Source: Natrinema amylolyticum (lineage in GTDB: Archaea; Halobacteriota; Halobacteria; Halobacteriales; Natrialbaceae). From it: 64,000 bases of DNA. Position numbers and translations under genes: made by a program. Positions 52,556 to 61,660 of this stretch are shown here, piece after piece. Below the pieces are notes generated by a model that was not told where the DNA came from, ran no database searches, and worked only from the letters and a program-made list of their open reading frames with translations. The stretch lies in assembly GCF_020515625.1 (NCBI RefSeq), contig NZ_JAIWPJ010000001.1:1984001-2048000 (forward strand), given 5' to 3'. Every line of letters starts with the position of its first letter. Positions within the stretch are counted from its first letter, which is position 1.

Positions 52556-53533
52556 ATGACTGATGCCAACCCGACACCGGAACGGAGTACCGAATCGACG
52601 GCCGACGACGCCCTCCAGATTTCGACCGTCGAACGGTTGTGCGACGAGATCGAGACGAACGTCTCGCGTGTGATCGTCGGTCACGACGAGGTGATCGAAC
52701 ACGTCATCACCGCCGTCCTCGGGCGCGGCCACGTCCTCCTCGACGACGTGCCCGGCGTCGGCAAGACGATGCTGGCGCGATCGATCGCCACGTCGGTCGA
52801 CTGTACGTTCAGCCGCGTCCAGTTCACTCCCGATCTCCTCCCGAGCGACGTCACCGGCGTGAACGTCTTCAATCAGAAGACTCGCGAATTCGAGTTCCAG
52901 TCCGGCCCCGTCTTCGGCAACATCGTCCTCGGCGACGAGATCAACCGCGCACCGCCGAAGACCCAGGCCGCCCTGCTCGAGGCCATGGAGGAAGAACAGG
53001 TCACCACCGACGGTACGACTCGAGAGCTCCCCACGCCGTTTACCGTGATCGCGACCCAGAACGCCGTCGAGCCCAACCGCACCTACGATCTACCCTTCGC
53101 CGAACTCGACCGCTTCATGAAGAAACTCCATCTGGGCTACCCCTCGCCCGACGAGGAGGCCGAACTGCTCGGCCGGACGGTTGGCGACCACCCGATCGAA
53201 TCCCTCGAGGCGGTCACCGACCGCGAAACGCTCGTCGCCGCCCGCGAGACCGTCTCGACGGTGCAGGTCGCGGAACCCGTTCGTCGGTACGCGACGCGGC
53301 TCGCGACCTACACTCGCGAGAACGCCCACATCGGCGTCAGTCCCCGCGGGACGATTTCGCTGCTCCGAGCGGCCCAGGCGCGTGCCGTCGCGAACGGCCG
53401 GGACTACGCGATTCCGGACGACATTCAGACCGAGGCACCGGTCGTGCTGAGCCACCGGATCAAGACCGACGGTCACGATCGGGACGGCACCGCGGTCGTC
53501 GAGGACGCACTCGAGCGCGTTCCCGTCGAATGA
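52556..53533 (+). CDS. MoxR-type AAA+ ATPase, cluster 2
   Basis: 325 residues. Walker A LLDDVPGVGKTMLARSI, GNIVLGDEINRAPPKTQAAL (Walker B), VIATQNAVEPNRTYDLPFAE (sensor 1) and GVSPRGTISLLRAAQ (sensor 2) are present. Unlike the cluster 1 copy it has no long acidic tail, and here it opens the operon, followed by DUF58 (ATGA overlap) and a transglutaminase protein, the standard order. The 268 bp before it hold no gene. Confidence 0.94.
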   Translation: MTDANPTPERSTESTADDALQISTVERLCDEIETNVSRVIVGHDEVIEHVITAVLGRGHVLLDDVPGVGKTMLARSIATSVDCTFSRVQFTPDLLPSDVTGVNVFNQKTREFEFQSGPVFGNIVLGDEINRAPPKTQAALLEAMEEEQVTTDGTTRELPTPFTVIATQNAVEPNRTYDLPFAELDRFMKKLHLGYPSPDEEAELLGRTVGDHPIESLEAVTDRETLVAARETVSTVQVAEPVRRYATRLATYTRENAHIGVSPRGTISLLRAAQARAVANGRDYAIPDDIQTEAPVVLSHRIKTDGHDRDGTAVVEDALERVPVE

Positions 53534-54603
53534 GACTCACCTATCGCGGCTGGGCCGTCGTCGCCGTCGTACTCGTGGCCGTCGTCCTGAGCTGGCAGTT
53601 CGGCCCGCGGGCGTTGAACGCCATCGTCGTCCCGCTCATCATCGTGTTGCTCGCCGGTCTGATCGCGGTCGGCCGCGCCGACCGACCCCGCGTCAGCCGT
53701 CGGCCCGTCGAAGAGGGGTTCATCGGCGAGGAGCGATCGATCGAGGTCGCGATCGAGACCGACGGAACCGCTGCGGCGACCGTCCGCGATATTGTCGGCG
53801 ACGGGCTTTCTTCGACGACGAACCCGGTCTCGGAAACGACCCTCGCGGGCGACGACACCGTTACGTACGACGTTCGACTCGAGGCGCGGGGCGAACGCCG
53901 GGTCGGGCCGCTCTCGGTCACCGTCAGCGATCTCGTCGGCCTCGTCGAGCGCCGGTTCGAGTACGAAGAGACGACGCCCGTCATCGTGTATCCGCGCGTC
54001 CGCGAACTGGAGGGCGGGGCCGCCGATGTCCAGACGCTCGCCAGCGTCGCGGACCGCCACGTCGACGAGGAGTTCGACCACCTCCGGGAGTATCGACGGG
54101 GAGACCCGCTGCGCGATGTCCACTGGAAGACCGCGGCCAAGCGACCGAACGACGAACTGGTCGTTACGGAGTACGCGGACGACGAGGATGCCGGGGCTGC
54201 TACCGTCGCCGCCGAGTGTCTCACCGACGGCGACGACGAAATGGCGTCGGCCGCCGCCACCGTCGCGACCGCCCTCCTCGAGCAGGGCGCGACGGTCGCG
54301 GTCACCGTCCCGGACGGAACGCGACCGCCAGGGTCAGGCCGAGCACATCATCGCGAGATACTCCAGCTACTGGCCGTCGCCGGTCCCGGCGAACTCCCGG
54401 ACCGAACCCGACAGGACGCGGACGTCCTGGTCCGAACCGACGACGACGGGACGACGATCGTCGTCGAGGACCGCGACATTCCGTTCGACCGGCTCTGTGG
54501 CCGCGGCCGAGAGGGCGGAGAGAGGCGGACCGATCGGGATCGACCCGCGAGCGACGGTCGACGCGACAGCGACACCGGCGAACGGCCGGGGATGAGCGCA
54601 TGA
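53530..54603 (+). CDS. DUF58 domain protein, cluster 2
   Basis: 357 residues. Two N-terminal membrane segments (WAVVAVVLVAVVLSW; AIVVPLIIVLLAGLI) precede an Ig-like part and the DUF58 signature HLREYRRGDPLRDVHWKTAAK near residue 180. The C-terminus is a charged, disordered tail. It is shorter than the cluster 1 paralogue and lacks its Gly/Ser tail. The start overlaps the MoxR stop and the end overlaps the next start, so all three genes are coupled. Confidence 0.92.
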   Translation: MRLTYRGWAVVAVVLVAVVLSWQFGPRALNAIVVPLIIVLLAGLIAVGRADRPRVSRRPVEEGFIGEERSIEVAIETDGTAAATVRDIVGDGLSSTTNPVSETTLAGDDTVTYDVRLEARGERRVGPLSVTVSDLVGLVERRFEYEETTPVIVYPRVRELEGGAADVQTLASVADRHVDEEFDHLREYRRGDPLRDVHWKTAAKRPNDELVVTEYADDEDAGAATVAAECLTDGDDEMASAAATVATALLEQGATVAVTVPDGTRPPGSGRAHHREILQLLAVAGPGELPDRTRQDADVLVRTDDDGTTIVVEDRDIPFDRLCGRGREGGERRTDRDRPASDGRRDSDTGERPGMSA

Positions 54604-56912
54604 GCACGAAATCGTCCAGCCACACTGGGAATCGAACGGTATCGTTGGGAACGGACGGCGCCGTCGGCACCGACGGCGTCCGTCTCCTCGCCCTCGGCTG
54701 CATACTCGCCCTGACCGGATCGTACGTGGCCGTCCTGTACGGCATTACGTCGGTCGTCGGTGGCAGTCGGTCATTGTTCGCGCTCGTCGGACTCATGGTG
54801 GTCGCGGCGACGGTTCTCGCACGAGTGATCCGCCCCCGAACCGCGGGGATTCTCGCACTGGCGGCGGCCGGATTCGGGTTCGCCTACTACCTCACGTCGG
54901 CGGGCGTCCCGCTCAGTGCGGTCCTCTCGGGAACGAACGCCATCCTCTCGGACACCGTCGCGCTCGCGACCGGCCTGCCGCTGCTCCGGATGGTCCAGGC
55001 CGGCATCTGGACGCTCGGATTCGCACCCGCCCCCGTCTTCCTCTCGTGGTATCTCGCCGTCCGCGGACGGTACGGACTCGGCGTCGTCCCCGGCGGCATC
55101 GCGTTGGGGTTCCTCGTCCTGACCGGCGACGCGGGGACGCTCGTCACGCTGACCGGCACCCTCGCCGCCATCGGCGCCATCGCCTTCGGCGAACTCGAGC
55201 GGCGGGGCGGTTCGATCGCGCAGGCGGACCTGCTCGCCGTCCTGTTCGCGGTGATCATCGCCCTCTCGCTGTCGGTGACGATCGTCCCCGGCCAACCGAC
55301 GGGACCGACCCACCTCGTCCAGGGAGAACCCGGCTCGCTCGAGGCGACGATCGATTCCGCGCCCCAGCGGTCGGGAATTTCGGGACAGGTCGACCTCTCG
55401 CCGGAGGTACGGTTTACCGTCGAGTCCGAGCGGGGATCCTACTGGCGTACGGGGGTCTACGACCGGTTCACCGGCGACGAGTGGATCCGGACCGGCCAGA
55501 GTAACCGATACGACGGGCGGCTCGCGAATCCGCCCAGGAACTACGACACCGTCGAGCAGACCGTTACCGCCGAAACGAGACTCGGTATCATGCCCGTCGC
55601 ACCGCAACCGCTGTCCCTCGATGGCGAGGTAACCCGGGAAACGACCGTCTCCAGACACGGCCAGCCCCGGCCCGAAGCGCCCCTCGAGGCGGGCGAGAGC
55701 TACACCGTCGAGAGCGCGGTCGTCGACGCGAGCCCGTCCGAGCTCCGGAACGCGGGGACGGACTACCCCGAGGCGGTCACCGAACGCTACCTCCAGACGC
55801 CCGAAGACTCCTCGAGCGAGTTCGCCGACCGGACCGCCGAGATCACGGCCGACGCCGACACTCCGTACGAGACGGCGGCTGAGATCGAGAGCCACCTCCG
55901 CACCTCGAAGGACTACTCGCTCGAGGTCTCACAGCCCGCCGGCAACGTCGCCGAGGAATTCCTCCTCGAGATGGACGAGGGCTACTGCGTCTACTTCGCG
56001 ACGACGATGACGCAGATGCTCCGCGAAGAGGGGGTCCCGGCCCGATACGTCACCGGCTACACGACCGGCCAGCAGGTCGACGACGACGAGTACGTCGTCC
56101 GCGGGCTCGACGCCCACTCCTGGGTCGAGGTCTACTTCCCCGACCACGGCTGGGTCCGGTTCGACCCGACGCCCGGCGGCGGCCGCGCCGACGTTCACAC
56201 CGATCGCCTCGAGGAGGCCCGTGCGAACGGCAACGAGGCGGCGGACACCGAGGACAGCGAGGACGTTCCGATCGACGACGAGGACGACCCCATCGAACCG
56301 CCCGAATCCGAGCCTACCGATCCGAACGAGCCGTCGTCCGATCCGAACGCGCCCAACGAGAGTGATCCGAGCGATGAGCCGACCGACGAACCGGATCCGA
56401 ACGACACGAACAATACGACCGATCCGACTGACACCGGTGACCGCACGGCCGGTGAGACGGCCGATACCGGCGAGACACTGAGCGAACGCCTCGTCACCGT
56501 CGTCCGCGAGACGGGCGCGATCGGGCTCGTCCTCCTCGTCGGTCTCGCCGCGGGCGCACACCGGACCGGTGCGGCGACGCGTCTCCGTCGCGGGATCGGG
56601 ATCTATTGGCACGGCTTCCGGGCCGATCCCGACCGGGACGCCGAACATGCCTTCGACCGGCTCGAGCGACTCTTTGCCCACCAGTACCGGCCGCGCCGTC
56701 CCGCGGAGTCGGCTCGCGCGTATCTGACGGCGCTTTCGACGACCGAGATGAACGGGGAGGACGCGCTCGATCCGCAGATCGAGCAGGTCCTCGAGTGCTA
56801 CGAACGGGCGACCTATGGCGGGGGCGTCAGCCGAGCGGAGGCCGACGAGGCGATCGCGATCGTCGACGAACTCGCCCGCGACCAGTTGCCGGTCATCAAT
56901 CGGCTTCGCTGA
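54600..56912 (+). CDS. Transglutaminase-like membrane protein (TgpA/DUF3488 with DUF4129)
   Basis: 770 residues. Six to seven N-terminal helices (about 25-225) form the TgpA/DUF3488 part. An extracellular transglutaminase-like domain carries Cys in MDEGYCVYFATTMTQMLR, His in GLDAHSWVEVYFP and Asp in RFDPTPGG. An acidic Asp/Pro/Asn/Thr-rich stretch (about 555-620) and one more helix follow. The C-terminal cytoplasmic DUF4129-like part has FRADPDRDAEHAFDRLERLF. In other organisms this gene set (MoxR, DUF58, TgpA) is taken as an envelope-linked system; the substrate is unknown. Confidence 0.92.
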   Translation: MSTKSSSHTGNRTVSLGTDGAVGTDGVRLLALGCILALTGSYVAVLYGITSVVGGSRSLFALVGLMVVAATVLARVIRPRTAGILALAAAGFGFAYYLTSAGVPLSAVLSGTNAILSDTVALATGLPLLRMVQAGIWTLGFAPAPVFLSWYLAVRGRYGLGVVPGGIALGFLVLTGDAGTLVTLTGTLAAIGAIAFGELERRGGSIAQADLLAVLFAVIIALSLSVTIVPGQPTGPTHLVQGEPGSLEATIDSAPQRSGISGQVDLSPEVRFTVESERGSYWRTGVYDRFTGDEWIRTGQSNRYDGRLANPPRNYDTVEQTVTAETRLGIMPVAPQPLSLDGEVTRETTVSRHGQPRPEAPLEAGESYTVESAVVDASPSELRNAGTDYPEAVTERYLQTPEDSSSEFADRTAEITADADTPYETAAEIESHLRTSKDYSLEVSQPAGNVAEEFLLEMDEGYCVYFATTMTQMLREEGVPARYVTGYTTGQQVDDDEYVVRGLDAHSWVEVYFPDHGWVRFDPTPGGGRADVHTDRLEEARANGNEAADTEDSEDVPIDDEDDPIEPPESEPTDPNEPSSDPNAPNESDPSDEPTDEPDPNDTNNTTDPTDTGDRTAGETADTGETLSERLVTVVRETGAIGLVLLVGLAAGAHRTGAATRLRRGIGIYWHGFRADPDRDAEHAFDRLERLFAHQYRPRRPAESARAYLTALSTTEMNGEDALDPQIEQVLECYERATYGGGVSRAEADEAIAIVDELARDQLPVINRLR

Positions 56913-57046
56913 CGCTGTGACCCACCGTCCCGAGCGAATCGAATTCGGTCACAAGACGGTCGCGTTCGTTCAACGGCGACGTTCCGACGGTCCATCCCTC
57001 CGAGCACTCAAAAAGAACCACGCGAGGGCATGCGGGTCCCGATAGT

Positions 57047-57055
57047 GTTTAATAT
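57047..57055 (+). promoter_or_regulatory. TATA box of the eIF1 gene
   Basis: GTTTAATAT lies about 29 bp before ATG 57080. Confidence 0.55.
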
Positions 57056-57079
57056 GCCCGTTTCATAGCTACGAACGTA

Positions 57080-57373
57080 ATGTCGGAAGTCTGCTCGACG
57101 TGCGGGCTGCCCCAAGAACTCTGCGTCTGCGAAGACGTGGCTAAGGGCCAACAACAGCTCAACATCCGCATTGACGAGCGCAGATACGGAAAAGAGGTAA
57201 CGATCGTCGAAGGATTCGATCCGAAGGACGTCGATCTGGACAGTCTCTCGTCGGATCTCAAGTCCAAATTCGCCTGTGGTGGGACCGTGGAGGACGACCA
57301 GATCGAACTCCAAGGGAACCACACCGGCCGCATCGAGGAGTTCCTTCGGGACCGCGGCTTCAACGTCGCCTAA
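57080..57373 (+). CDS. Translation initiation factor 1 (SUI1/eIF1 family)
   Basis: 97 residues. A short zinc-like N-terminus [15 protein letters not shown] precedes the SUI1 fold: [31 protein letters not shown] and the closing [20 protein letters not shown]. It binds the small ribosomal subunit and guards start-codon choice. Full length; transcribed alone, with a T7 terminator tract 58 bp later. Confidence 0.96.
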   Translation: MSEVCSTCGLPQELCVCEDVAKGQQQLNIRIDERRYGKEVTIVEGFDPKDVDLDSLSSDLKSKFACGGTVEDDQIELQGNHTGRIEEFLRDRGFNVA

Positions 57374-57430
57374 TGCCCGCGATGCTCTGAGACGACTTCC
57401 GAACCCACGACCGCGTCGCACTCTCTACGC

Positions 57431-57437
57431 CGTTTTT
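57431..57437 (+). terminator. T7 tract after eIF1 gene
   Basis: CGCCG followed by seven T, 58 bp downstream of the eIF1 stop, is a typical archaeal U-tract terminator. The next 170 bp contain no gene. Confidence 0.55.
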
Positions 57438-57611
57438 TTACGCACGACTATCATCCAGTCGCGTCGCCGCCGTCCCTGACGCCGACTCGAGCGACCGCGA
57501 TCGCCGGGCCTCGAGTCACCGCGAACCGAATCCGACCGGACACTGCGCGGCGACGGAAACGCACCGCTGTCGTTCGAAAGCGTCTGAGACACCGCGGATC
57601 GTCCGGAACGG

Positions 57612-57977
57612 TCAGAACGGCGACTCGCGTTCGGCCGATTCGTCCTCGTCGTCCGCCTCGCGGACGAGCCCGAACTTCATGCCATACTTGTCGAGTCCCC
57701 CTTCCATACTCTCGACGCGCGCGTCGGCGGTTCCCTCGTAGGAGCCGATGAGCTGTGCGGCCTGTACGCTGGCCTTGCCGTGGGGACAGACGGTGACGAT
57801 GTGATCATCTCCCTCGAGCTCCTCGATGCGGTCCATGAGTTCGTTGAAAGGAATGTTTTCGCTATCCGGAATGTGGCTGTGTTCGAAGCTCCGCTCGTCA
57901 CGGATGTCGACGATGCGAACGTCGGCATCCTCCTCGAGGAGTTCCTTGACCTCGTCCGTGGAGATTTCGCCGTCCAT
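57612..57977 (-). CDS. Rhodanese domain protein
   Basis: 121 residues. The domain begins MDGEISTDEVKELLEEDA, followed by VRIVDIRDERSFEHSHIP, NIPFNELMDRIEEL and the active-site loop VTVCPHGKASVQAAQ, where the Cys carries persulfide. It ends in an acidic tail. It transfers sulfane sulfur; the partner is unknown. ATG 57995 (six residues longer) is an alternative start. It is divergent from a small membrane-protein gene. Confidence 0.92.
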   Translation of the reverse strand: MDGEISTDEVKELLEEDADVRIVDIRDERSFEHSHIPDSENIPFNELMDRIEELEGDDHIVTVCPHGKASVQAAQLIGSYEGTADARVESMEGGLDKYGMKFGLVREADDEDESAERESPF

Positions 57978-58133
57978 TACCGTGCTATTGCGCATCGACG
58001 CGAATAAGAACAGGGGTTCGGACCGGGAGCGGGATCCGTCGGCGATTCGGCCGCGAACCGGTTCCGATCGATAGATCAGGACCGGATGGTCAGAACAGAA
58101 AACATATACGTGAATTGTTGTATATTTCCGATA

Positions 58134-58385
58134 ATGGTCCCACTGACTGCCCTCTTCCCGATGCAAGCCGGCAGCGGCGGAGTACTGCTCATCGGCCTGC
58201 TCCTGGTCGTTATCCAGATCGCTGCGCTGGTATGGGTGTACACCGATGCACAGTCGAACAGCCCCCATAGTGCGGCGCTCTGGACGCTCGTCGTCTTCTT
58301 CGGCGGGCTTCTGGGTCTGCTGCTCTATATCCTCATTGGAAGAGAAGATCGGAGGGGGCGTTCGAGCCGTCAGACGCAGTTCTAA
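58134..58385 (+). CDS. Small membrane protein, PLD nuclease N-terminal-like
   Basis: 83 residues with two or three hydrophobic segments, GVLLIGLLLVVIQIAALVWV and ALWTLVVFFGGLLGLLLYIL. These are joined by YTDAQSNSPHSA and followed by IGREDRRGR, the layout of PLDc_N domain proteins. Function unknown. A TGTTGTATATTTCC promoter element overlaps the in-frame upstream region, so ATG 58134 is preferred. Confidence 0.78.
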   Translation: MVPLTALFPMQAGSGGVLLIGLLLVVIQIAALVWVYTDAQSNSPHSAALWTLVVFFGGLLGLLLYILIGREDRRGRSSRQTQF

Positions 58386-58432
58386 AGCGGCCAGTCCTCG
58401 AGTCCGCGGAGCCGCGTTCCCGCGCTCGCCGC

Positions 58433-59026
58433 TCAGAGCAGGCCGTCCTCCTTCGCCAATAACAGCCCCGACAGCGTCGCGTCGTTCGTCGGCTGCTCGC
58501 GAGCGCGCTCGAGCGCCTCGCCCACCGGCACCGTCGTTACCTCGAGGAACTCGTTGCTGTCGAGTTCCCGGTCGCCCGGCTCGAGCCCCTCGGCGTAGAC
58601 GATCGCGCGGTCGTGACGGAGGACGCCGGTCGCGACCGCGTACTCCTGTAGCAGGGCCGTACTCGACGGTCGGAACCCGGTCTCCTCCTCGAGTTCGCGC
58701 GTCGCCGCCTGCGTGTAGGACTCGCCGTCCTCGACGATCCCTGCGGGCAGTTCGAGGTGGGTCTCACGAATAGTGGGTCGGTACTGTTCGACGAACAGGA
58801 TTCGATCGTCGCTGGCACCAGTACCGTCACCGACACCGCCGTCCGTATCCGAGAGGACGCTCCCGTCGATCCGCGCGACCACGACGACCGCGGGCGGCAG
58901 GTCCGCCCAGTAGTATCGCTTCTCCGTCCCGTCGGGCTGTTCGAGCAGGTCGTAGCCGCCGTCGTACCAGCCCGTCTCGTACTCGGTTCGCTCCTCGAGT
59001 AAGTCCCACTCGTCGGGTGCAGTCAT
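58433..59026 (-). CDS. Nudix hydrolase, ADP-ribose pyrophosphatase-like
   Basis: 197 residues. The Nudix box is complete: GIVEDGESYTQAATRELEEE then TGF, with preceding HLELPA. FVEQYRPTIRE and VATGVLRHDRAIVYAEG fit the ADP-ribose pyrophosphatase subfamily. It probably hydrolyses nucleoside diphosphate sugars. ATG 59026 begins MTAPDEWDLLEERTEYETGW; upstream codons are not family-like. First of a leftward group with DUF5809, DUF5810 and RimI genes, though spacing is 16-90 bp. Confidence 0.9.
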   Translation of the reverse strand: MTAPDEWDLLEERTEYETGWYDGGYDLLEQPDGTEKRYYWADLPPAVVVVARIDGSVLSDTDGGVGDGTGASDDRILFVEQYRPTIRETHLELPAGIVEDGESYTQAATRELEEETGFRPSSTALLQEYAVATGVLRHDRAIVYAEGLEPGDRELDSNEFLEVTTVPVGEALERAREQPTNDATLSGLLLAKEDGLL

Positions 59027-59116
59027 CGCGTCCCACTGCGGGCTCGAGGCGGTAATAGGTGGCCGTTTTTCGGCAGCGATAGATCGGCACCGACCGCTCA
59101 AGCGGGTCGATCGGAG

Positions 59117-59536
59117 TTACGATCGATCGACGAGCTCTCGATACAACCGGCCGAACGCCTGTCGGCGAAGCGTCGCCACCGCCGCGTCCTCCTCGTTCTG
59201 GAAGGTCGCCGCGACGGCCTCGCCGTCCGGCCCCGCGTGCCAGACGACGCGGTCGACGTCCTCGTGGCCGACCGTCGTCACCTCGCCGTCGTAGCTCTCG
59301 CGCCAGTCCTCGAACTCCTCGCGGTCCCCGACCTGCACCTCGAGTAAGTTCGCGAACAGCGCGTCCCGGGCCGTCTCGACGACGTCACCGGTGACGCGCT
59401 CGTCGTACTCCTCGCGGTCGAACTCCATGGCCTTCGCGACCTCGCGGACGACCGTCTGGGCCGCGGGACCGACCGACTCGTACTGTGTGCGTGCGTCTTC
59501 GGCCGACTCGAAGGTGAACGTCCCCACCGTGTGCAT
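59117..59536 (-). CDS. Conserved haloarchaeal protein, DUF5809-like
   Basis: 139 residues, acidic and soluble. MHTVGTFTFESAEDARTQYE, VVREVAKAMEFDREEYDERV, ARDALFANLLEVQVG and VVWHAGPDGEAVAATFQNE agree with DUF5809. Function unknown. Its start is 25 bp from the end of the DUF5810 gene; the two families are regular neighbours in haloarchaea, suggesting a shared task. Confidence 0.88.
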   Translation of the reverse strand: MHTVGTFTFESAEDARTQYESVGPAAQTVVREVAKAMEFDREEYDERVTGDVVETARDALFANLLEVQVGDREEFEDWRESYDGEVTTVGHEDVDRVVWHAGPDGEAVAATFQNEEDAAVATLRRQAFGRLYRELVDRS

Positions 59537-59561
59537 ACCCGGCTAGTCGACGGACCGGCAG

Positions 59562-60023
59562 TTACGCGTTTTCGTTCTCACCGGCGTCGCCGTCGGTCCC
59601 CTCAGCGTCGGCGTTCGACTCCGGTTCGTCGTCTCCGGCGTCCTCGCTTCCGTCGCTCGAGGCCTGCATCTCCCGGGTCAGCTCCGCGGCCTCCTGCAGA
59701 ACGGTCTCGGCTTCGCTAGTCAGCGATCCGCGGCCGGGCTGGCGACTCTGACGAGCGATTCCGCCTTCGAGCGAGTCGGGACGGCCGGGTTCGTGGCCGT
59801 GATGGTGACCGGACTCCTCGAACTCGGGCGTCTCGATCTCCGTCGCGTGCGGACTGACGATCTCGCCGAGCTCCTCGGGGCTGCACTCTCCCCAGTCGGG
59901 CGCGTGGTCCTCGAGCCACTCGCGATGGTCCTCGCGACCGAGCGATGCAGTGATCGCGAGGTGGTTGGCGAGATGAACCGCGTCGGCCTCCTCGGTGTCA
60001 CAGACCGGACAGGCGTATCCCAT
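59562..60023 (-). CDS. Zinc-finger protein, DUF5810-like
   Basis: 153 residues. It starts MGYACPVCDTEEADAVHLAN with CPVC and HLANH forming a C2H2-type zinc site, followed by DHREWLEDHAPDWGECSPEEL. A His-rich loop (SGHHHGHEP) and a disordered acidic tail follow. This matches DUF5810, unknown function. Upstream of DUF5809 on the same strand. Confidence 0.88.
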   Translation of the reverse strand: MGYACPVCDTEEADAVHLANHLAITASLGREDHREWLEDHAPDWGECSPEELGEIVSPHATEIETPEFEESGHHHGHEPGRPDSLEGGIARQSRQPGRGSLTSEAETVLQEAAELTREMQASSDGSEDAGDDEPESNADAEGTDGDAGENENA

Positions 60024-60067
60024 GGGGTCCGGTACCGGCTGCGAACGGTAAAACGTCCCGCACCCGG

Positions 60068-60541
60068 CTAGCCGAGTTTCCGGATCATCACGATCGCGTC
60101 CTCGCCGTTGGCGTAGTACTCCGGTACCCGACGGAGCGGATCGAAATCGAACTCCCGATAGAGCCGTTTCGCCCCGTCGTTCGAGCGTCGCACCTCGAGT
60201 TTGACCGTCCCCGCACCGTGGGCAGCGAGCACGCCGAGCGATCGGGAGAGGAGCGTCGACCCGATTCCGTCGCCGCGGTAGTCCGGGTGGACGGCGATAT
60301 CCTTGACGTGGCCGAGCGCGCGGCCGATCTGCTGGGTCACGTCAGCGACGACGTACCCGGCGATCTCGCCGTCGGCTTCGGCGACGAGAAAGCCCGGCTC
60401 GCCGAGAAACCGCTCGAACGCGTCGTAGGGCCAAGGCTGCGAAAACGATTCATTCTCGATGCGAACGACCGCGAGCAGATCCGCACGCTCCGCGGGTCGG
60501 ACCGTCACTTCCTCACCGTCCTCCGGCGCGGGCGTTGTCAC
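60068..60541 (-). CDS. rimI: Ribosomal-protein-type N-alpha-acetyltransferase (RimI family)
   Basis: 157 residues from GTG 60541 (MTTPAPEDG). A TTTTATT box at about 60564-60571 is 27 bp upstream and favours this start over ATG 60556. The GNAT core reads VRPAERADLLAVVRIENESF, SQPWPYDAFERFL, HVKDIAVHPDYRGDGIGSTL and VRRSNDGAKRLYREFDFDPL. Archaeal RimI acetylates N-termini of proteins broadly, and relatives act with the KEOPS neighbourhood. Nothing else of that set is adjacent. Confidence 0.88.
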   Translation of the reverse strand: MTTPAPEDGEEVTVRPAERADLLAVVRIENESFSQPWPYDAFERFLGEPGFLVAEADGEIAGYVVADVTQQIGRALGHVKDIAVHPDYRGDGIGSTLLSRSLGVLAAHGAGTVKLEVRRSNDGAKRLYREFDFDPLRRVPEYYANGEDAIVMIRKLG

Positions 60542-60654
60542 ACGTGGAGGTAACATACCGAACAATAAAAGCCGTATGCGTCTCGGCAGTTCTACTTGGG
60601 GGGAGCCGGAGGCCGTTCGGGCCGGCCGAAGTCGGCCCGCGAGACGGGAACGAC

Positions 60655-60777
60655 TTACTCGTCGTCGCTCTCCTCCTCGTCGTCACCGTCGTCGATAGTC
60701 GTCGTCGGCTCCTCGTCCTCGGTGCCGCCGTACTGGGTCTGTTCCTCGTCCGCTTCGGAATCGCTGTCGTCGCCCAT
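60655..60777 (-). CDS. Very small acidic ORF after DUF892 gene
   Basis: A 40-codon ORF (MGDDSDSEADEEQTQYGGTE...) starts 6 bp after the DUF892 stop. It is extremely acidic, in keeping with haloarchaeal coding bias, and could be a real short protein co-translated with the ferritin-like gene. I know no family for it; chance is possible. Confidence 0.4.
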   Translation of the reverse strand: MGDDSDSEADEEQTQYGGTEDEEPTTTIDDGDDEEESDDE

Positions 60778-60782
60778 GCTAC

Positions 60783-61277
60783 TCACTCCGCCGGGATCGC
60801 GTCCATCTCGAAGTCTTCGGTCAGTTCCGTCAGCTCCTCGAGGGCGCCTTGCTCCTCCCGGAGGTTCTCCTCGAGGAGATCGGCCGCCTCGTCCATCCCG
60901 AGCTGGTCCGCGAGCGGGATCAAGTTCCCGTAGGCCGCGATCTCGTAGTGTTCGGTCTTCTCGGCGGCCGCCATGTTGTGGTAGTCCATGACGTCCTGGG
61001 CGGGATCCATCGACGTGAACTCCTCGTACTCCTCGAGGAGCCCTTCGATCCCCTCGCACTCCTCTTTCTCCGGCGGCTCGCCGAACATGTCGAAGACCTC
61101 CTCGAGCCGATCGATCTGGTCCTGGGTCTCCTCGCGGTGCGACGAAAACGCCTGTGAGATTTCGTCGCGCTCGGTGTTCCCCTCGAGTTCCTCGAGCGCG
61201 TCGAGAAGCTGATGCTCCGCGTGATAGATGTCTTCGAGGCCGTGCTCGAACAGATCCTGAATCGTGTCCATACTCAT
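60783..61277 (-). CDS. Ferritin-like DUF892 (YciF-type) protein
   Basis: 164 residues. It starts MSMDTIQDLFEHGLEDIYHA, where EDIYHAEHQLLDAL supplies the first metal ligands. SSHREETQDQIDRLEEVFDM and AAAEKTEHYEIAAYGNLIPL supply the second half of the di-metal site in a four-helix bundle. These proteins are stress-linked and of unproven function. ATG 61277 or 61271 are both possible starts. Confidence 0.92.
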   Translation of the reverse strand: MSMDTIQDLFEHGLEDIYHAEHQLLDALEELEGNTERDEISQAFSSHREETQDQIDRLEEVFDMFGEPPEKEECEGIEGLLEEYEEFTSMDPAQDVMDYHNMAAAEKTEHYEIAAYGNLIPLADQLGMDEAADLLEENLREEQGALEELTELTEDFEMDAIPAE

Positions 61278-61378
61278 GGTGTAACCACTCAGCCGTTCAC
61301 CAGCCGGGAGAAAAAGACGGCAGCCTGCGACGGCAGGCGCCCGCGGGCGAGCCGTCGACGCTCTCTCGAGAGTCGCAA

Positions 61379-61660
61379 CTACTCCGCCGCGTCTTCGACG
61401 CGGTCGGCGTGTTTCTCGAGATCCGCGGCGAGCGCACGCGCCTGCGTCGGCGTCAACTCGAGTTTCTCCATGTGTTTCGGCACGTGTTCCTCGGAGAGAT
61501 TGTCGAGTTCGAGCTCGAGGCGAATCGCATCGGGATCCTCGCGGTCGGCCGTCGCGTTCACGACGGCGACGGATTCCCACTCGAACGTCTCGCCTATCGC
61601 CTTCCCCTCGACGTAATCCAGCGTCGTGTACGCGTTGACCGTCATCAGTCGATCGGACAT
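61379..61660 (-). CDS. Conserved haloarchaeal protein, DUF6360-like
   Basis: 93 residues. It starts MSDRLMTVNAYTTLDYVEG, then FEWESVAVVNATADREDPDA and LELELDNLSEEHVPKHMEKL, ending LAADLEKHADRVE. This matches DUF6360. Soluble, probably a small alpha/beta fold; function unknown. ATG 61660 is preferred to one 29 codons upstream, which adds a Cys/Met/Arg-rich stretch not seen in the family. Confidence 0.85.
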   Translation of the reverse strand: MSDRLMTVNAYTTLDYVEGKAIGETFEWESVAVVNATADREDPDAIRLELELDNLSEEHVPKHMEKLELTPTQARALAADLEKHADRVEDAAE

